Source of the DNA: Bacteroidales bacterium UBA1181
GTDB taxonomy: Bacteria; Bacteroidota; Bacteroidia; Bacteroidales; Paludibacteraceae
Reading direction: 5' to 3'
DNA length: 64,000 nucleotides
Assembly: GCA_002310215.1 (NCBI GenBank)
Contig: DBYR01000006.1
Span: forward strand, 84,112-148,111
A program made the position numbers and the translations under genes. The notes beneath the pieces are model-generated. The model was not told the DNA's origin and made no database searches. It saw only the letters and a list, made by a program, of their open reading frames with translations. Position 1 is the first letter of the stretch. Each line of letters starts with the position of its first letter. Below are positions 1-8,141 of the stretch, piece after piece.

Positions 1-22
1 CGAAAGTATTCATTTCCACAGA

Positions 23-610
23 TTAATGACAGCAGTGTCCTTCTCCACATCCGCCGCCGCAATCGCCAGCGGAGTCTCCACCACAACCGCCACAGCTACC
101 GCATCCACCGCCACAACGAGGATTCAAGACCACAGCGATTTCCTCCTCCGTAGCATCACGGAGCTCCAACACCTTACCTTTGAAGTTCAGGTTTTCTCCA
201 GCCAACGGATGGTTGAAGTCCACCTTCACCTTATCCTTACCTATTTTGAGGACGATACCATTGATATGCTGTCCGTCCGCATTGATCATCTCCACAATCT
301 TACCCTCCTGCACATGTTCGTCATCGAACACCCCGTCGCCGTTGTAGAAAATCGTACGGTCAAGGTCAACGACCATAGCCTCGGAATAGTCGCCGTAAGC
401 ATCGCCAGACGGAATGGTGAAGTCGAATGTGTCACCCAACTTCAGTCCGCGGAGATTCTCCTCGAACTTCTCCAACATCATGCCCAATCCACAAGTGAAT
501 TTCAAAGGAGCCTCAGCAGGCGCAGTCTCCCACAATTCAGGTTTTCCGTCCTCTCCCTCCACATACAGTTCGTAAGAGACGGCCACAAATTTTCTATCTT
601 CAATTACCAT
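23..610 (-). CDS. slyD: SlyD-type FKBP peptidyl-prolyl isomerase with Cys-rich metal-binding tail
   Basis: 195 aa, the usual SlyD length. Residues 1-70 and about 120-150 form the FKBP fold (GLGMMLEKFEENLRGLKLGD, with IPSGDAYGDY nearby). The stretch between them is the insert-in-flap chaperone domain. Residues 163-195 are a Gly/Cys tail with eight Cys (166,170,173,176,184,188,193,194) and two His (192,195). In characterised SlyD proteins such tails bind nickel, copper or zinc and help metallocentre assembly. Expected cytoplasmic prolyl isomerase, chaperone and metal store. No partner metalloenzyme lies next to it, so the metal client is unknown. It is monocistronic and on the same strand as the barrel gene behind it. 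Confidence 0.93.
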   Translation of the reverse strand: MVIEDRKFVAVSYELYVEGEDGKPELWETAPAEAPLKFTCGLGMMLEKFEENLRGLKLGDTFDFTIPSGDAYGDYSEAMVVDLDRTIFYNGDGVFDDEHVQEGKIVEMINADGQHINGIVLKIGKDKVKVDFNHPLAGENLNFKGKVLELRDATEEEIAVVLNPRCGGGCGSCGGCGGDSAGDCGGGCGEGHCCH

Positions 611-660
611 AAAAATATTTATTAGATGAATTAACCACCCATAGGATGGGAATCCTAAAT

Positions 661-1863
661 TTAATCGATACGAAGTTCCTCCTTATCCTCCTTCTTGAAG
701 GAGATGCGTTCGAACGGATTCTTGATGCGTGAGCCGAAGTCAGGCATAGCCCAGCCGAAGCCAGCGTTGAAGCACTCCACGTGGAGGAGATGCGTTTTCA
801 AGTCCGTCACGAAGAAGAGTTTCGGCGTGATATAGAAGCGGGTCACCAGTTTCGTATAGAGGTAACTCTCTATCCTATTATCGTTCTTCTCGCCCAGTTC
901 ATTGTATTTTGGAATCCTAATCTTCGAATAGAAATAGAAACCCGTATGCACACCGACGACCACACGGTCCATCCTCAGCTCATTCGCCAAGGCCACACCG
1001 CCACGGAGTTTGTTGCGGAAGCGGTTCTCGTCAATAAAGTTATAGCGCACGTTGCTCGTCCTTTGGTCACCATTGTAAGCGCCATTGTAGAAGGCGTCGG
1101 TCGAGAGACCCAGACGGTAAGCATTGGTGATCGGCATGTAGGCGCCCGCACAGATATCCGCATTCAAGAAATACTTCTCGTCGCGCTCCAGCTGGTTCAC
1201 ACCGGCCACTCCATAAGCCTCCAGCGCCAAGATATGCTTCACCCGTTTCGCAGGGTATTTGATAGGCAGAGGCCACACGTTCGGAGTATACTTCGCCCCC
1301 AAGAAAACATCCGCATAATACATATTATGTGCTTTGCGCGTGATGTGTCCGTTGTGGTAAGCATCCAAGTTGCCGCCCAAACAGATGCGCCACTGCGCCA
1401 AAGGTCTACCATAACGTTTCGAAAGCGCAAATTCCAAGTTCAAGCCCAAATCCCAGACGCCGAAGACAGGCACAATAGGGTTAAGGGAGTCTCCTTTGGA
1501 GATGAAACCTCCCATACCATTGCCCCACTTCAGGTTCAGTGCGAACCCGTTCTTATGAATGACAGGATAATGGAAATAGACCTTCGCGTCACCTGCGAAG
1601 CGCAAGTATTCAGGTTGGTCGAAATGTTTCCCGCCAATGGCGAAACCGACGGTAGGGAAGTTGTAGGCATATTCCCAATTATGGTTACCGAGCAAAGGCA
1701 ATTCCATGCCGACCTCACCCCCCACGAGGTTGCCACCATCGCTAAGATTCCAGCCATAATGACCCTCCGCCTTGGCCCTAAAAATCGTATTTTGTTGTGC
1801 GTTCAAGCTTTGTACACCGAAGAATCCCAACAGGGTCAAAGCCAATAAAAGCCTGTTAATCAT
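661..1863 (-). CDS. Outer-membrane beta-barrel, PagL-like acyloxyacyl hydrolase family
   Basis: About 400 aa with a signal peptide (MINRLLLALTLLGFFGVQSLNAQ). The rest is alternating amphipathic strands, as in a beta-barrel. YNFPTVGFAIGG and LKWGNGMGGF resemble the conserved strands of Bacteroidota PagL-like acyloxyacyl hydrolases, which trim acyl chains from lipid A. The position where PagL has its catalytic His-x-Ser reads HNGHITRKAHN here, so the catalytic dyad is not obvious and activity is doubtful. The ATG at 1863 is chosen because the -7 promoter element at 1894-1901 overlaps the longer frame beginning at 1896. It is divergent from pncC. An alternative is an unrelated surface barrel. 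Confidence 0.6.
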   Translation of the reverse strand: MINRLLLALTLLGFFGVQSLNAQQNTIFRAKAEGHYGWNLSDGGNLVGGEVGMELPLLGNHNWEYAYNFPTVGFAIGGKHFDQPEYLRFAGDAKVYFHYPVIHKNGFALNLKWGNGMGGFISKGDSLNPIVPVFGVWDLGLNLEFALSKRYGRPLAQWRICLGGNLDAYHNGHITRKAHNMYYADVFLGAKYTPNVWPLPIKYPAKRVKHILALEAYGVAGVNQLERDEKYFLNADICAGAYMPITNAYRLGLSTDAFYNGAYNGDQRTSNVRYNFIDENRFRNKLRGGVALANELRMDRVVVGVHTGFYFYSKIRIPKYNELGEKNDNRIESYLYTKLVTRFYITPKLFFVTDLKTHLLHVECFNAGFGWAMPDFGSRIKNPFERISFKKEDKEELRID

Positions 1864-1893
1864 ATTGATATGTGTGTATATACAGAAATCGCA

Positions 1894-1901
1894 CAAAATT
1901 A
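1894..1901 (-). promoter_or_regulatory. -7 element (TAATTTTG) for the PagL-like barrel
   Basis: Matches the Bacteroidota -7 consensus TAnnTTTG on the minus strand. It predicts a start site near 1887 and a leader of about 24 nt. No clear -33 TTTG is seen. Confidence 0.5.
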
Positions 1902-1924
1902 ATAAAAAAGTAAACCGTTTCCGC

Positions 1925-1932
1925 TATATTTG
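1925..1932 (+). promoter_or_regulatory. -7 element (TATATTTG) for pncC
   Basis: Matches TAnnTTTG. Predicted transcription start is near 1939, downstream of the ATG at 1935, which argues for translation from the ATG at 1956. It lies 23 bp from the divergent promoter of the barrel gene. Confidence 0.55.
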
Positions 1933-1955
1933 TAATGCAAAAATCTAAAAAAGAG

Positions 1956-2438
1956 ATGAAAACAGAGAATCTTCCAGCGGTTGAGCTGGGCGAAGCGCTA
2001 CGGCGGTCAGGGAAGACGATCGCCACAGCGGAGAGTTGCACGGGCGGCAATATCGCCCACCAGATTACCCTAATTCCAGGCAGTTCGGACTATTTCAAAG
2101 GATCGGTGGTGTCATACGCCAACGAGGTAAAGATCAATGTTTTAGGAGTAAATCCAAAGGATATAGAGGCATACGGTGCGGTCAGCCAGGCAGTGGTCGA
2201 GCAGATGGCGCGGGGAGCGGTCCGGGTCATCGGGACAGACTATGCGGTCGCCACCTCCGGCGTAGCGGGTCCCGGCGGCGGAAGCGCGGAGAAACCCGTC
2301 GGAACGGTCTGGATGGCGGTGTCGGACGGGAAGAGAACCGAGAGCAGATGCTACCATTTCGGCACCGAGAGGGCAGAAAACATCGAGGAGGCGACAAAAA
2401 ATGCAATAATTTTCGCGAAAGAATTTGTCGGGAAATAA
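1956..2438 (+). CDS. pncC: CinA-family nicotinamide-nucleotide amidohydrolase (PncC domain)
   Basis: 160 aa, a stand-alone CinA C-terminal domain. Family signatures are TIATAESCTGG (catalytic Ser region), GSSDYFKGSVVSYAN, AVATSGVAGPGGG and KPVGTVWMAV. The enzyme deamidates nicotinamide mononucleotide to nicotinate mononucleotide in pyridine-nucleotide salvage. The start is set by the promoter at 1925-1932; an in-frame ATG at 1935 would precede the predicted transcript. The 3' end overlaps the promoter of the ribosomal protein operon. nadC, another NAD gene, lies about 5 kb away but is not co-transcribed. Confidence 0.9.
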   Translation: MKTENLPAVELGEALRRSGKTIATAESCTGGNIAHQITLIPGSSDYFKGSVVSYANEVKINVLGVNPKDIEAYGAVSQAVVEQMARGAVRVIGTDYAVATSGVAGPGGGSAEKPVGTVWMAVSDGKRTESRCYHFGTERAENIEEATKNAIIFAKEFVGK

Positions 2439-2454
2439 AAAAGTTGTAATTTTG
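2424..2454 (+). promoter_or_regulatory. TTTG-N19-TAATTTTG promoter of the rpmB operon
   Basis: TTTG at 2424-2427 and TAATTTTG at 2447-2454 with 19 bp between, a full match to the Bacteroidota housekeeping promoter. It overlaps the end of pncC. The predicted start near 2461 gives an untranslated leader of about 160 nt before rpmB. Confidence 0.7.
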
Positions 2455-2622
2455 CAAACCGATTGGAAGATGCGAAGATGCAACGCGCTTACAGTCGCAA
2501 AATGATAGCAAATTGGGTTCATTCTATTTGAATTTCTGATAGTTACGCTGCTTTCTGAGAAGAAGGATCAGGATAGGATTTGGCCCCGCTTTATATGTAA
2601 TAACTTATTTAGATTAACAGCA

Positions 2623-2856
2623 ATGTCAAGAATTTGTGAAATTACTGGTAAGATGGCGCAGAACGGCAACAACGTTTCCCACTCTAAGAGGAGAACGAAA
2701 AGGCTGTTCAATGTGAACTTGTTCACTAAGAAATTCTACTGGCCAGAGCAAGACTGCACGATCAGTCTGAAGGTGTCAGCCAAAGGACTTCGTACGATTA
2801 ACAAGAAGGGACTCAACGCAGCATTGATCGATGCCGCTAAAAAAGGTATTTTGTAA
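2623..2856 (+). CDS. rpmB: 50S ribosomal protein bL28
   Basis: 77 aa, normal length. N-terminal SRICEITGKMAQNGNNVSHS and KRRTKRLFNVNL are the L28 signature; the C-terminus KKGLNAALIDAAKKG is also typical. First gene of a three-gene operon with rpmG (15 bp downstream) and a DUF4295 gene. The leader of about 160 nt is long for a Bacteroidota gene and may carry autoregulation, but I recognise no known leader motif. Confidence 0.97.
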   Translation: MSRICEITGKMAQNGNNVSHSKRRTKRLFNVNLFTKKFYWPEQDCTISLKVSAKGLRTINKKGLNAALIDAAKKGIL

Positions 2857-2871
2857 TAAGGAGGACTGAAA

Positions 2872-3060
2872 ATGGCTAAGAAAGGAAAAGAAAACCGCGT
2901 GCAAGTTATTTTGGAGTGCACAGAGATGAAGGATAGCGGAATGCCAGGTACTTCTCGCTACGTTACCACAAAGAACAGGAAGAACACTCCTGACAGATTG
3001 GAGCTCAAGAAATACAACCCAATCTTGAAGAGATACACTATCCACAAAGAAATCAAGTAA
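2872..3060 (+). CDS. rpmG: 50S ribosomal protein bL33
   Basis: 62 aa. MAKKGKENRVQVILECTEM and the basic C-terminus LKKYNPILKRYTIHKEIK match L33. It keeps only one Cys and lacks the four-Cys zinc ribbon, so it is the zinc-independent type. Tightly linked to rpmB and to the small DUF4295 gene that follows 24 bp later. Confidence 0.96.
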   Translation: MAKKGKENRVQVILECTEMKDSGMPGTSRYVTTKNRKNTPDRLELKKYNPILKRYTIHKEIK

Positions 3061-3084
3061 TTCATCTTTAATATTATTTGAACT

Positions 3085-3237
3085 ATGGCAAAGAAAGCAG
3101 TCGCAAGTATGCAGAAGGGCGAAGGCCGTTCATACGCTAAGGTCATCAAGATGGTTAAGTCTCCTAAGACTGGCGCTTACTATTTCGATGAGAAGATTGT
3201 TCACAACGATGATGTGAAAGCTTATTTGGCTAAATAA
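3085..3237 (+). CDS. DUF4295 small protein, Bacteroidota ribosome-associated
   Basis: 50 aa, starting MAKKAVASMQKGEGRSYAKV and ending DDVKAYLAK; strongly basic. Bacteroidota keep this family directly after rpmB-rpmG. From memory it corresponds to the extra large-subunit protein named bL38 in the Flavobacterium ribosome structure; I could not check this. It is the last gene of the operon and a strong terminator follows it. The translation, operon position and length all support a real gene despite its size. Confidence 0.88.
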   Translation: MAKKAVASMQKGEGRSYAKVIKMVKSPKTGAYYFDEKIVHNDDVKAYLAK

Positions 3238-3260
3238 TTTTAGCTCAGCTAATAATCACA

Positions 3261-3297
3261 AAGTGGCATACGATTTTTCGCATGCCACTTTTTTTTG
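3261..3297 (+). terminator. Rho-independent terminator of the rpmB operon
   Basis: Inverted repeat AAGTGGCAT / ATGCCACTT at 3261-3269 and 3282-3290, followed directly by a run of T. Confidence 0.85.
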
Positions 3298-3436
3298 TCT
3301 CCGTACGAAACATTTTTTAAGTTAAACAATCATAAGAGAAGGCTGCAGAGACATCAATCACCCCTTCCATGCCTTGACAATGAAAATCCACCGCATTATA
3401 TTCGCATTATCCAACAACAATAAAATCGTCAGTTCT

Positions 3437-4282
3437 ATGCGCCCAATAGCCCTCTCACATATCACGGTGTTCCTATCGCTCAGCATCTGCGCTTGCTCGC
3501 AAACGCCCGGAGAGCAACTGGCTATCCCGCAACAAAAGGACACGACCATAGTCCCACAGGCTCCCGCCCCATCGAAGATCCTTGTCGGAGCCCAGGCGCT
3601 CATGGACAACTACCCTGACTTCATCAAAGGATACGAAGGCAACCATCTCCTTTTGGCGGATGGCTCCGCCCTACTCTACGACGACCAGAAAGGAAAGGGC
3701 TTCATCGAACGCATGGACAAACCTGACGTGGAGGATATGTTCTCCCAGCCCTACGACACCAGCGTATGGCTCCCCACCCGCAATTACGACCCGGGAAGAG
3801 TCCGCAACGAAGAACTGTTGAAGTATATGTATGGCAAAAACGAGGCGGAGGCAAGGAAAGGCCTGGTCCGTGTCAAATGGTTCAAGCAACAACTGCTGTT
3901 CAGTAGCGTGAACGGTGCGGCCGATAGTCTGAAAGCGGTGGCCAAGGAACTGGCACAACTCCCCGCCTCCTACCAGAAGTACTTCGACAACGCCTCCACC
4001 TTCTACTGGCGCACCGTCCGAGGAAGCAACCGCTTGAGCGCACATAGCTTCGGCATCGCCATCGACATCAACACGAAATTCTCCGATTACTGGAGGTGGA
4101 AGAACCCCGGCAAAGGGGAGGAAGATAGTCTGAAATATACGAACCGTATTCCGAAAGAGATCATCCAGATATTCGAGAAGCACGGATTCATCTCGGGTGC
4201 GAGGTGGTACCACTTCGACACCATGCACTTTGAATTCAGGCCTGACCTACTACAGGCAAGCCGTAACCAAACAAACAACTAA
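3437..4282 (+). CDS. M15-family D-Ala-D-Ala carboxypeptidase-like lipoprotein
   Basis: 281 aa from the chosen ATG. The short signal MRPIALSHITVFLSLSICAC ends in a lipobox-like ICA-C. Zinc ligands of the M15 (VanY/DdpX-like) fold are visible: His203 and Asp210 in HSFGIAIDIN, and His264 in MHFEFRPD, with His257-Phe-Asp just before. Such enzymes cut peptidoglycan stem or cross-link peptides in the periplasm. Upstream in-frame ATGs at 3374 and 3380 exist, but starting there would bury the lipoprotein signal after about 20 extra residues. The DUF4846 lipoprotein gene follows 12 bp later, so the two probably form an operon for cell-wall work. Confidence 0.85.
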   Translation: MRPIALSHITVFLSLSICACSQTPGEQLAIPQQKDTTIVPQAPAPSKILVGAQALMDNYPDFIKGYEGNHLLLADGSALLYDDQKGKGFIERMDKPDVEDMFSQPYDTSVWLPTRNYDPGRVRNEELLKYMYGKNEAEARKGLVRVKWFKQQLLFSSVNGAADSLKAVAKELAQLPASYQKYFDNASTFYWRTVRGSNRLSAHSFGIAIDINTKFSDYWRWKNPGKGEEDSLKYTNRIPKEIIQIFEKHGFISGARWYHFDTMHFEFRPDLLQASRNQTNN

Positions 4283-4294
4283 ACGTCAAGCCTC

Positions 4295-5296
4295 ATGGAA
4301 ACACGAAAGAAAATCAACGCACTAATATGTCCAGGAATAACGCTTCTTCTTGCGGGGATGCCCCTCATCTCCTGCGCAGGAACGCCCAGCGAGACGGGCA
4401 AGGGGGAAGAAGTGATTATTCAGAGCGTCAGCCCAAGCGACGATTCAATCGTCTCCGAGGGAAAGGGCAATTATACAAGCGGCAAATACTACCGCATAGA
4501 CCCACAGGGGAACACGCTCAAGAGCCGATACGTATGTCTCGACAACGATTGGGAACGCCCGTATACCGACGGATACGCAGAGTGGTTGCTCAACCTGGAA
4601 CTCTATCCGCAAGGGCACGAGACACGCTACTACAATGGTGACGTCAAGTACAATTCCAGCCAAATCTGTGTGGGTGTCCTGAAGACGGACTTGGTGGGCA
4701 ACTTCGCCAAGGGAGGGAAGGAAGTGCCGGCTGACCTGCAACAATGCGCCGACGCCTGCATGCGTCTGTGGGCGGAGTATCTTTGGAAGAACAAACAATA
4801 CGATAAGATACACTTCAAAGGCGGCAACGGATTCGTCTACGAATACGCTAAATGGGCGGCTGGCTACCGTGTCCACTTCGACAGGAACTGGAAAGCCTCA
4901 TGGAGCAAAGACGCACAGCCCGACTATGGGTACACCACCTTCCGCAAATACCTCTCCTTGGTATTCACCTACTGCGGCACAGCCTCCTTGGCGGCAGAGT
5001 TGAAGAAAGTGGTGCCAACAGACATCCGTCCGGGAGACATACTCATCTACGGCGGCAGTCCAGGCCACGCCGTGACCGTCATGGACGTGCTACGCAATAA
5101 GAAGACGGGGCAACTGAAGGTTATGCTCAGCCAAAGCTATATGCCTGCGCAAGAGATAGAAATACTCGCCAACCCGGACGACAATAACGCTCCTTGGTTC
5201 GACATAGAAATCGAGAAACGTCCTTGGGTCAACACCCCACAATGGTATTTCGATTTCAACAACAGAAGCGCGTTCCGAAGATGGAGCGGCAGATAA
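4295..5296 (+). CDS. DUF4846 lipoprotein
   Basis: 333 aa. The signal peptide ends LLLAGMPLISC, a lipobox (LIS-C), so it is a predicted lipoprotein. The body matches the DUF4846 family of Bacteroidota: DGYAEWLLNLEL, QCADACMRLWAEYL, HFKGGNGFVYEYAKW and RPGDILIYGGSPGHAVTVMD. The PGDILIYGG...GHAVTVMD stretch, with Asp and His spaced as in NlpC/CHAP-like hydrolases, is suggestive of a hydrolase fold, but the function is unknown. Co-oriented 12 bp after the M15 peptidase gene, which fits envelope maintenance. Confidence 0.82.
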   Translation: METRKKINALICPGITLLLAGMPLISCAGTPSETGKGEEVIIQSVSPSDDSIVSEGKGNYTSGKYYRIDPQGNTLKSRYVCLDNDWERPYTDGYAEWLLNLELYPQGHETRYYNGDVKYNSSQICVGVLKTDLVGNFAKGGKEVPADLQQCADACMRLWAEYLWKNKQYDKIHFKGGNGFVYEYAKWAAGYRVHFDRNWKASWSKDAQPDYGYTTFRKYLSLVFTYCGTASLAAELKKVVPTDIRPGDILIYGGSPGHAVTVMDVLRNKKTGQLKVMLSQSYMPAQEIEILANPDDNNAPWFDIEIEKRPWVNTPQWYFDFNNRSAFRRWSGR

Positions 5297-5304
5297 GACC
5301 GCAC

Positions 5305-5343
5305 AAAAAGCGGGCGTGCCAAACATAAGTTTTGACACGCCCG
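5305..5343. terminator. Terminator between convergent genes
   Basis: CGGGCGTG at 5311-5318 pairs with CACGCCCG at 5336-5343. On the minus strand the stem is followed by a T run (A run at 5305-5309), so it best terminates the leftward fabD operon. It may also serve the rightward DUF4846 gene. Confidence 0.75.
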
Positions 5344-5396
5344 TTATCTATAATATCCGCAAGGGATAACTCCCTAACGTCTCTTCCCTTCTACGA

Positions 5397-6281
5397 TTAC
5401 AATGCGGCAGAGATTGTCTCCACGCCCTTGTCAATCTTACGAACCAAGCCCACCAAGACAGAGCCCGGACCAACCTCCGTGAAGCTATCCGCACCTGCGG
5501 CGATCATGTTCTGCACGGACTGGGTCCACTTCACAGGAGAGGTGAGTTGTTTCACCAAATTAGCCTTGATCGTCTCAGGGTCAGTCTCCGCCTTCGTGGT
5601 GACGTTCTGATAGACAGGACAGATAGGCGCACGGAAACTTGTAGCCTCGATAGCCGCAGCCAACTCCACCTTAGCAGGTTCCATCAACGGAGAGTGGAAA
5701 GCACCGCTCACGGAGAGTTTCAACGCACGGCGCGCACCCGCAGCCGTGGCCAATTCGCAAGCCTTATCGATGCCCGCCATCGTACCAGAGATCACCAGCT
5801 GACCAGGGCAGTTATAGTTAGCAGGGACAACCACCTCACCCTCAACAGAGGCGCAGATCTCCTCCACCTTCTCGTCAGGCAAACCGATGATGGCAGCCAT
5901 GGTGGAAGGGTTCATTTCGCAAGCCTTCTGCATCGCCAAGGCACGCTTGGAAACGAGGCTCACACCATCCGCAAAGTCGATGGCGCCAGCGGCCACCAAG
6001 GCGGAGAACTCACCCAAGGAGTGGCCCGCGACCATATCAGGAGCGAACTTCTCGCCCAACGACTTCGCCAAGATGACGGAATGAAGGAAGACAGCAGGTT
6101 GGGTCACCTTGGTCTGCTTCAGTTCAGACTCCTCGCCCGCGAACATGACATCCGTGATACGGAAGCCGAGAATATCATTAGCCTTTTCGAACAAATCCTT
6201 AGCCAACGGGACGTTATCGTACAAATCCTTGCCCATCCCGATGAATTGAGCACCTTGCCCAGGAAATACAAATGCTTTCAT
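5397..6281 (-). CDS. fabD: Malonyl-CoA:ACP transacylase
   Basis: 294 aa. FVFPGQGAQ at the start, nucleophile Ser88 in GHSLGEFSAL and catalytic His197 in SGAFHSPLM. Transfers malonyl groups to acyl carrier protein, supplying extender units for fatty acid synthesis. It is the last gene of a leftward operon (DUF4783, nadC, nuclease lipoprotein, fabD), 13 bp after the nuclease gene. It is separate from fabHKF at 10.5 kb and fabG at 40.5 kb, so the pathway is scattered here. Confidence 0.97.
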   Translation of the reverse strand: MKAFVFPGQGAQFIGMGKDLYDNVPLAKDLFEKANDILGFRITDVMFAGEESELKQTKVTQPAVFLHSVILAKSLGEKFAPDMVAGHSLGEFSALVAAGAIDFADGVSLVSKRALAMQKACEMNPSTMAAIIGLPDEKVEEICASVEGEVVVPANYNCPGQLVISGTMAGIDKACELATAAGARRALKLSVSGAFHSPLMEPAKVELAAAIEATSFRAPICPVYQNVTTKAETDPETIKANLVKQLTSPVKWTQSVQNMIAAGADSFTEVGPGSVLVGLVRKIDKGVETISAAL

Positions 6282-6294
6282 AAAAAAGTTATGA

Positions 6295-7218
6295 TTAATG
6301 GTTAAATGTATGCGTGTTTGAATAATTCACAAAGGTAGCCTCAGGCCATTTAGAGAGGTCAGAACGGCTCTCACACCTTGCTTGGAAGTCCTTATCCATA
6401 TTAGAGAAGAAATCTATACCCGTCATTCTTTCCACCTCATCCACCGTAGTGACATAATCGGTGAAAGGCTTATCGAGCGCCTGATTCGGGATGACGAAGG
6501 CGACCATCTTCTCCTTGCCCCGTTTCGAGAAGTCGAAAAGAATCTTGTAGAATTTATCAGGGATAGTCACATTGGTACGCACGTCCTTGCCTCGGCTCGT
6601 AGCGTACATTTTCCTCGCTTCCTGACCCGGTTTCGGGAGCACAGGACCTGTCACCACATAAAGGCGTTCATACTTCCGCACCCACGAGCGAGTCTGCATC
6701 TCTAGATCGTTCCAAATGCCATTGTTAAAGCCCTTCACCTGCGGGGAAATATTGCTGGTCAAGAAACACTCCTCCATAGCGGTGGCATCGAAGCGCATGT
6801 CAGCGGAAGGTGCCAGATGCCCCCTGTCGTAGCCACTGTTCTGGTAATCCTGAGGATCAGCGGAGCCCGTCTCCACCATAGGGTCGGAGGAGAAATCCTC
6901 CTTACGGGCCAGATTGCCCTCCACCTCGCCTCTCGTAAGCTCGTAAGCCACCCACTCAGACTGCTCGTCCGACTCCGAATAAGAGAAAGAGTAGTTCGCA
7001 TGGCGATAGGTTTTTCCCTTGCAATTGGTATGTGTGAAGACAGCGTCACCCGACGGATTATCATCCAATGAAGCCGCAGTCCCCGAGGCAGGAAAGACCT
7101 TGGTTAGATCCTGAGATTCCGTCTCGGACGAAGAAGTAGCAGGCACATCCGCAGGAAGAGCCACACAAGCCCCCAAGAGCAGGGGGAAGAGATATGCTAT
7201 AGAGTAAAAAAGCCTCAT
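6295..7218 (-). CDS. DNA/RNA non-specific endonuclease lipoprotein (NucA-like)
   Basis: 307 aa. It starts MRLFYSIAYLFPLLLGACVA with lipobox LGA-C, so it is probably anchored in the envelope. The beta-beta-alpha metal nuclease motif is DRGHLAPSADM, followed by FLTSNISPQ and NGIWNDLE, whose Asn coordinates Mg in the family. Likely degrades extracellular or periplasmic nucleic acid for nutrition. The ATG at 7218 overlaps the nadC stop by 4 bp (ATGA), implying translational coupling; a longer frame from 7296 would run inside nadC and lose the signal peptide. Confidence 0.88.
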   Translation of the reverse strand: MRLFYSIAYLFPLLLGACVALPADVPATSSSETESQDLTKVFPASGTAASLDDNPSGDAVFTHTNCKGKTYRHANYSFSYSESDEQSEWVAYELTRGEVEGNLARKEDFSSDPMVETGSADPQDYQNSGYDRGHLAPSADMRFDATAMEECFLTSNISPQVKGFNNGIWNDLEMQTRSWVRKYERLYVVTGPVLPKPGQEARKMYATSRGKDVRTNVTIPDKFYKILFDFSKRGKEKMVAFVIPNQALDKPFTDYVTTVDEVERMTGIDFFSNMDKDFQARCESRSDLSKWPEATFVNYSNTHTFNH

Positions 7219-8066
7219 TTCACAGCTTTTAAGCTCATGTCCAGACCTTTCACGGAATGGGTAAGCGCACCGACAGAGATGAAGTCCACGCCACACTCAG
7301 CATACGAGCGCAACGTCTTGAAGGTGATACCGCCGGAAGACTCCGTCTCACACCTGCCGTTGATGATCTTCACAGCCTTGCGGGTTGTCTCCGTGTCGAA
7401 GTTGTCCAGCATGATTCTATCCACGCCACCAATCTTCAACACCTGATCCAGCTCGTCCAGGTTGCGCACCTCCACCTCTATCTTCAGGTTCTTGCCCTTC
7501 TCCTTCAAGTAACGTTTCGCGTTAGTGACCGCATTCTCGATACCGCCAGCGAAATCAATGTGATTATCTTTCAACAGGATCATATCAAAAAGGCCGATAC
7601 GATGGTTGCCACCGCCACCGATCTTAACAGCCATCTTTTCCAGAATACGAAGACCTGGTGTCGTCTTACGGGTATCGATCACCTTCGTGTGTAGGTCTGC
7701 GATCTCCTTAGCGTACTTATTCGTCTGCGTGGCGATACCGCTCATGCGTTGCATGATATTCAGCACGATACGCTCCGTCTGAAGCAGAGAACGCTCCTTA
7801 CCCGAAACGTAGAAAGCGATGTCTCCCGGTTTCACGTGCGCCCCGTCCTCGATCAGCACTTCCACCTGTAGCTCAGGGTCGAACTTGGCGAAGACCCGTT
7901 TAGCGATCTCCACACCAGCGAGCACGCCCTCCTCCTTGACGAGGAGCTGTGCCTTACCCTTCTGGGATTCAGGGATACAACAAAGCGTAGTATGGTCACC
8001 ATCACCGATATCCTCCGCAAAAGCGAGGTCCAGCAAATCTTCAATCAATTCATTTTCAGTCTTCAT
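7215..8066 (-). CDS. nadC: Nicotinate-nucleotide pyrophosphorylase (carboxylating)
   Basis: 283 aa. Converts quinolinate and PRPP to nicotinate mononucleotide in de novo NAD synthesis. Signatures: DIGDGDHTT, IDTRKTTPGLRILEKMAV (substrate-binding Arg and Lys), GGGGNHRIGLFDMILLKDNH and the C-terminal SSGGITFKTL...DFISVGALTHS. It lies 75 bp downstream of the DUF4783 gene, a pairing common in Bacteroidota, and is coupled to the nuclease gene by a 4-bp overlap. Confidence 0.97.
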   Translation of the reverse strand: MKTENELIEDLLDLAFAEDIGDGDHTTLCCIPESQKGKAQLLVKEEGVLAGVEIAKRVFAKFDPELQVEVLIEDGAHVKPGDIAFYVSGKERSLLQTERIVLNIMQRMSGIATQTNKYAKEIADLHTKVIDTRKTTPGLRILEKMAVKIGGGGNHRIGLFDMILLKDNHIDFAGGIENAVTNAKRYLKEKGKNLKIEVEVRNLDELDQVLKIGGVDRIMLDNFDTETTRKAVKIINGRCETESSGGITFKTLRSYAECGVDFISVGALTHSVKGLDMSLKAVK

Positions 8067-8141
8067 CTTTCATTATCAAATTAAGAGGAAAGATCCTCTA
8101 TTTCACATACATAGAAGCACAAGAAAGGCAGACAGATACGC

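Noticed and set aside
781..1848. 355-codon plus-strand frame opposite the PagL-like barrel gene
   Set aside because: The minus-strand frame has a signal peptide, beta-strand pattern and promoter; the plus-strand frame has low-complexity His/Arg/Val-rich composition and none of these.
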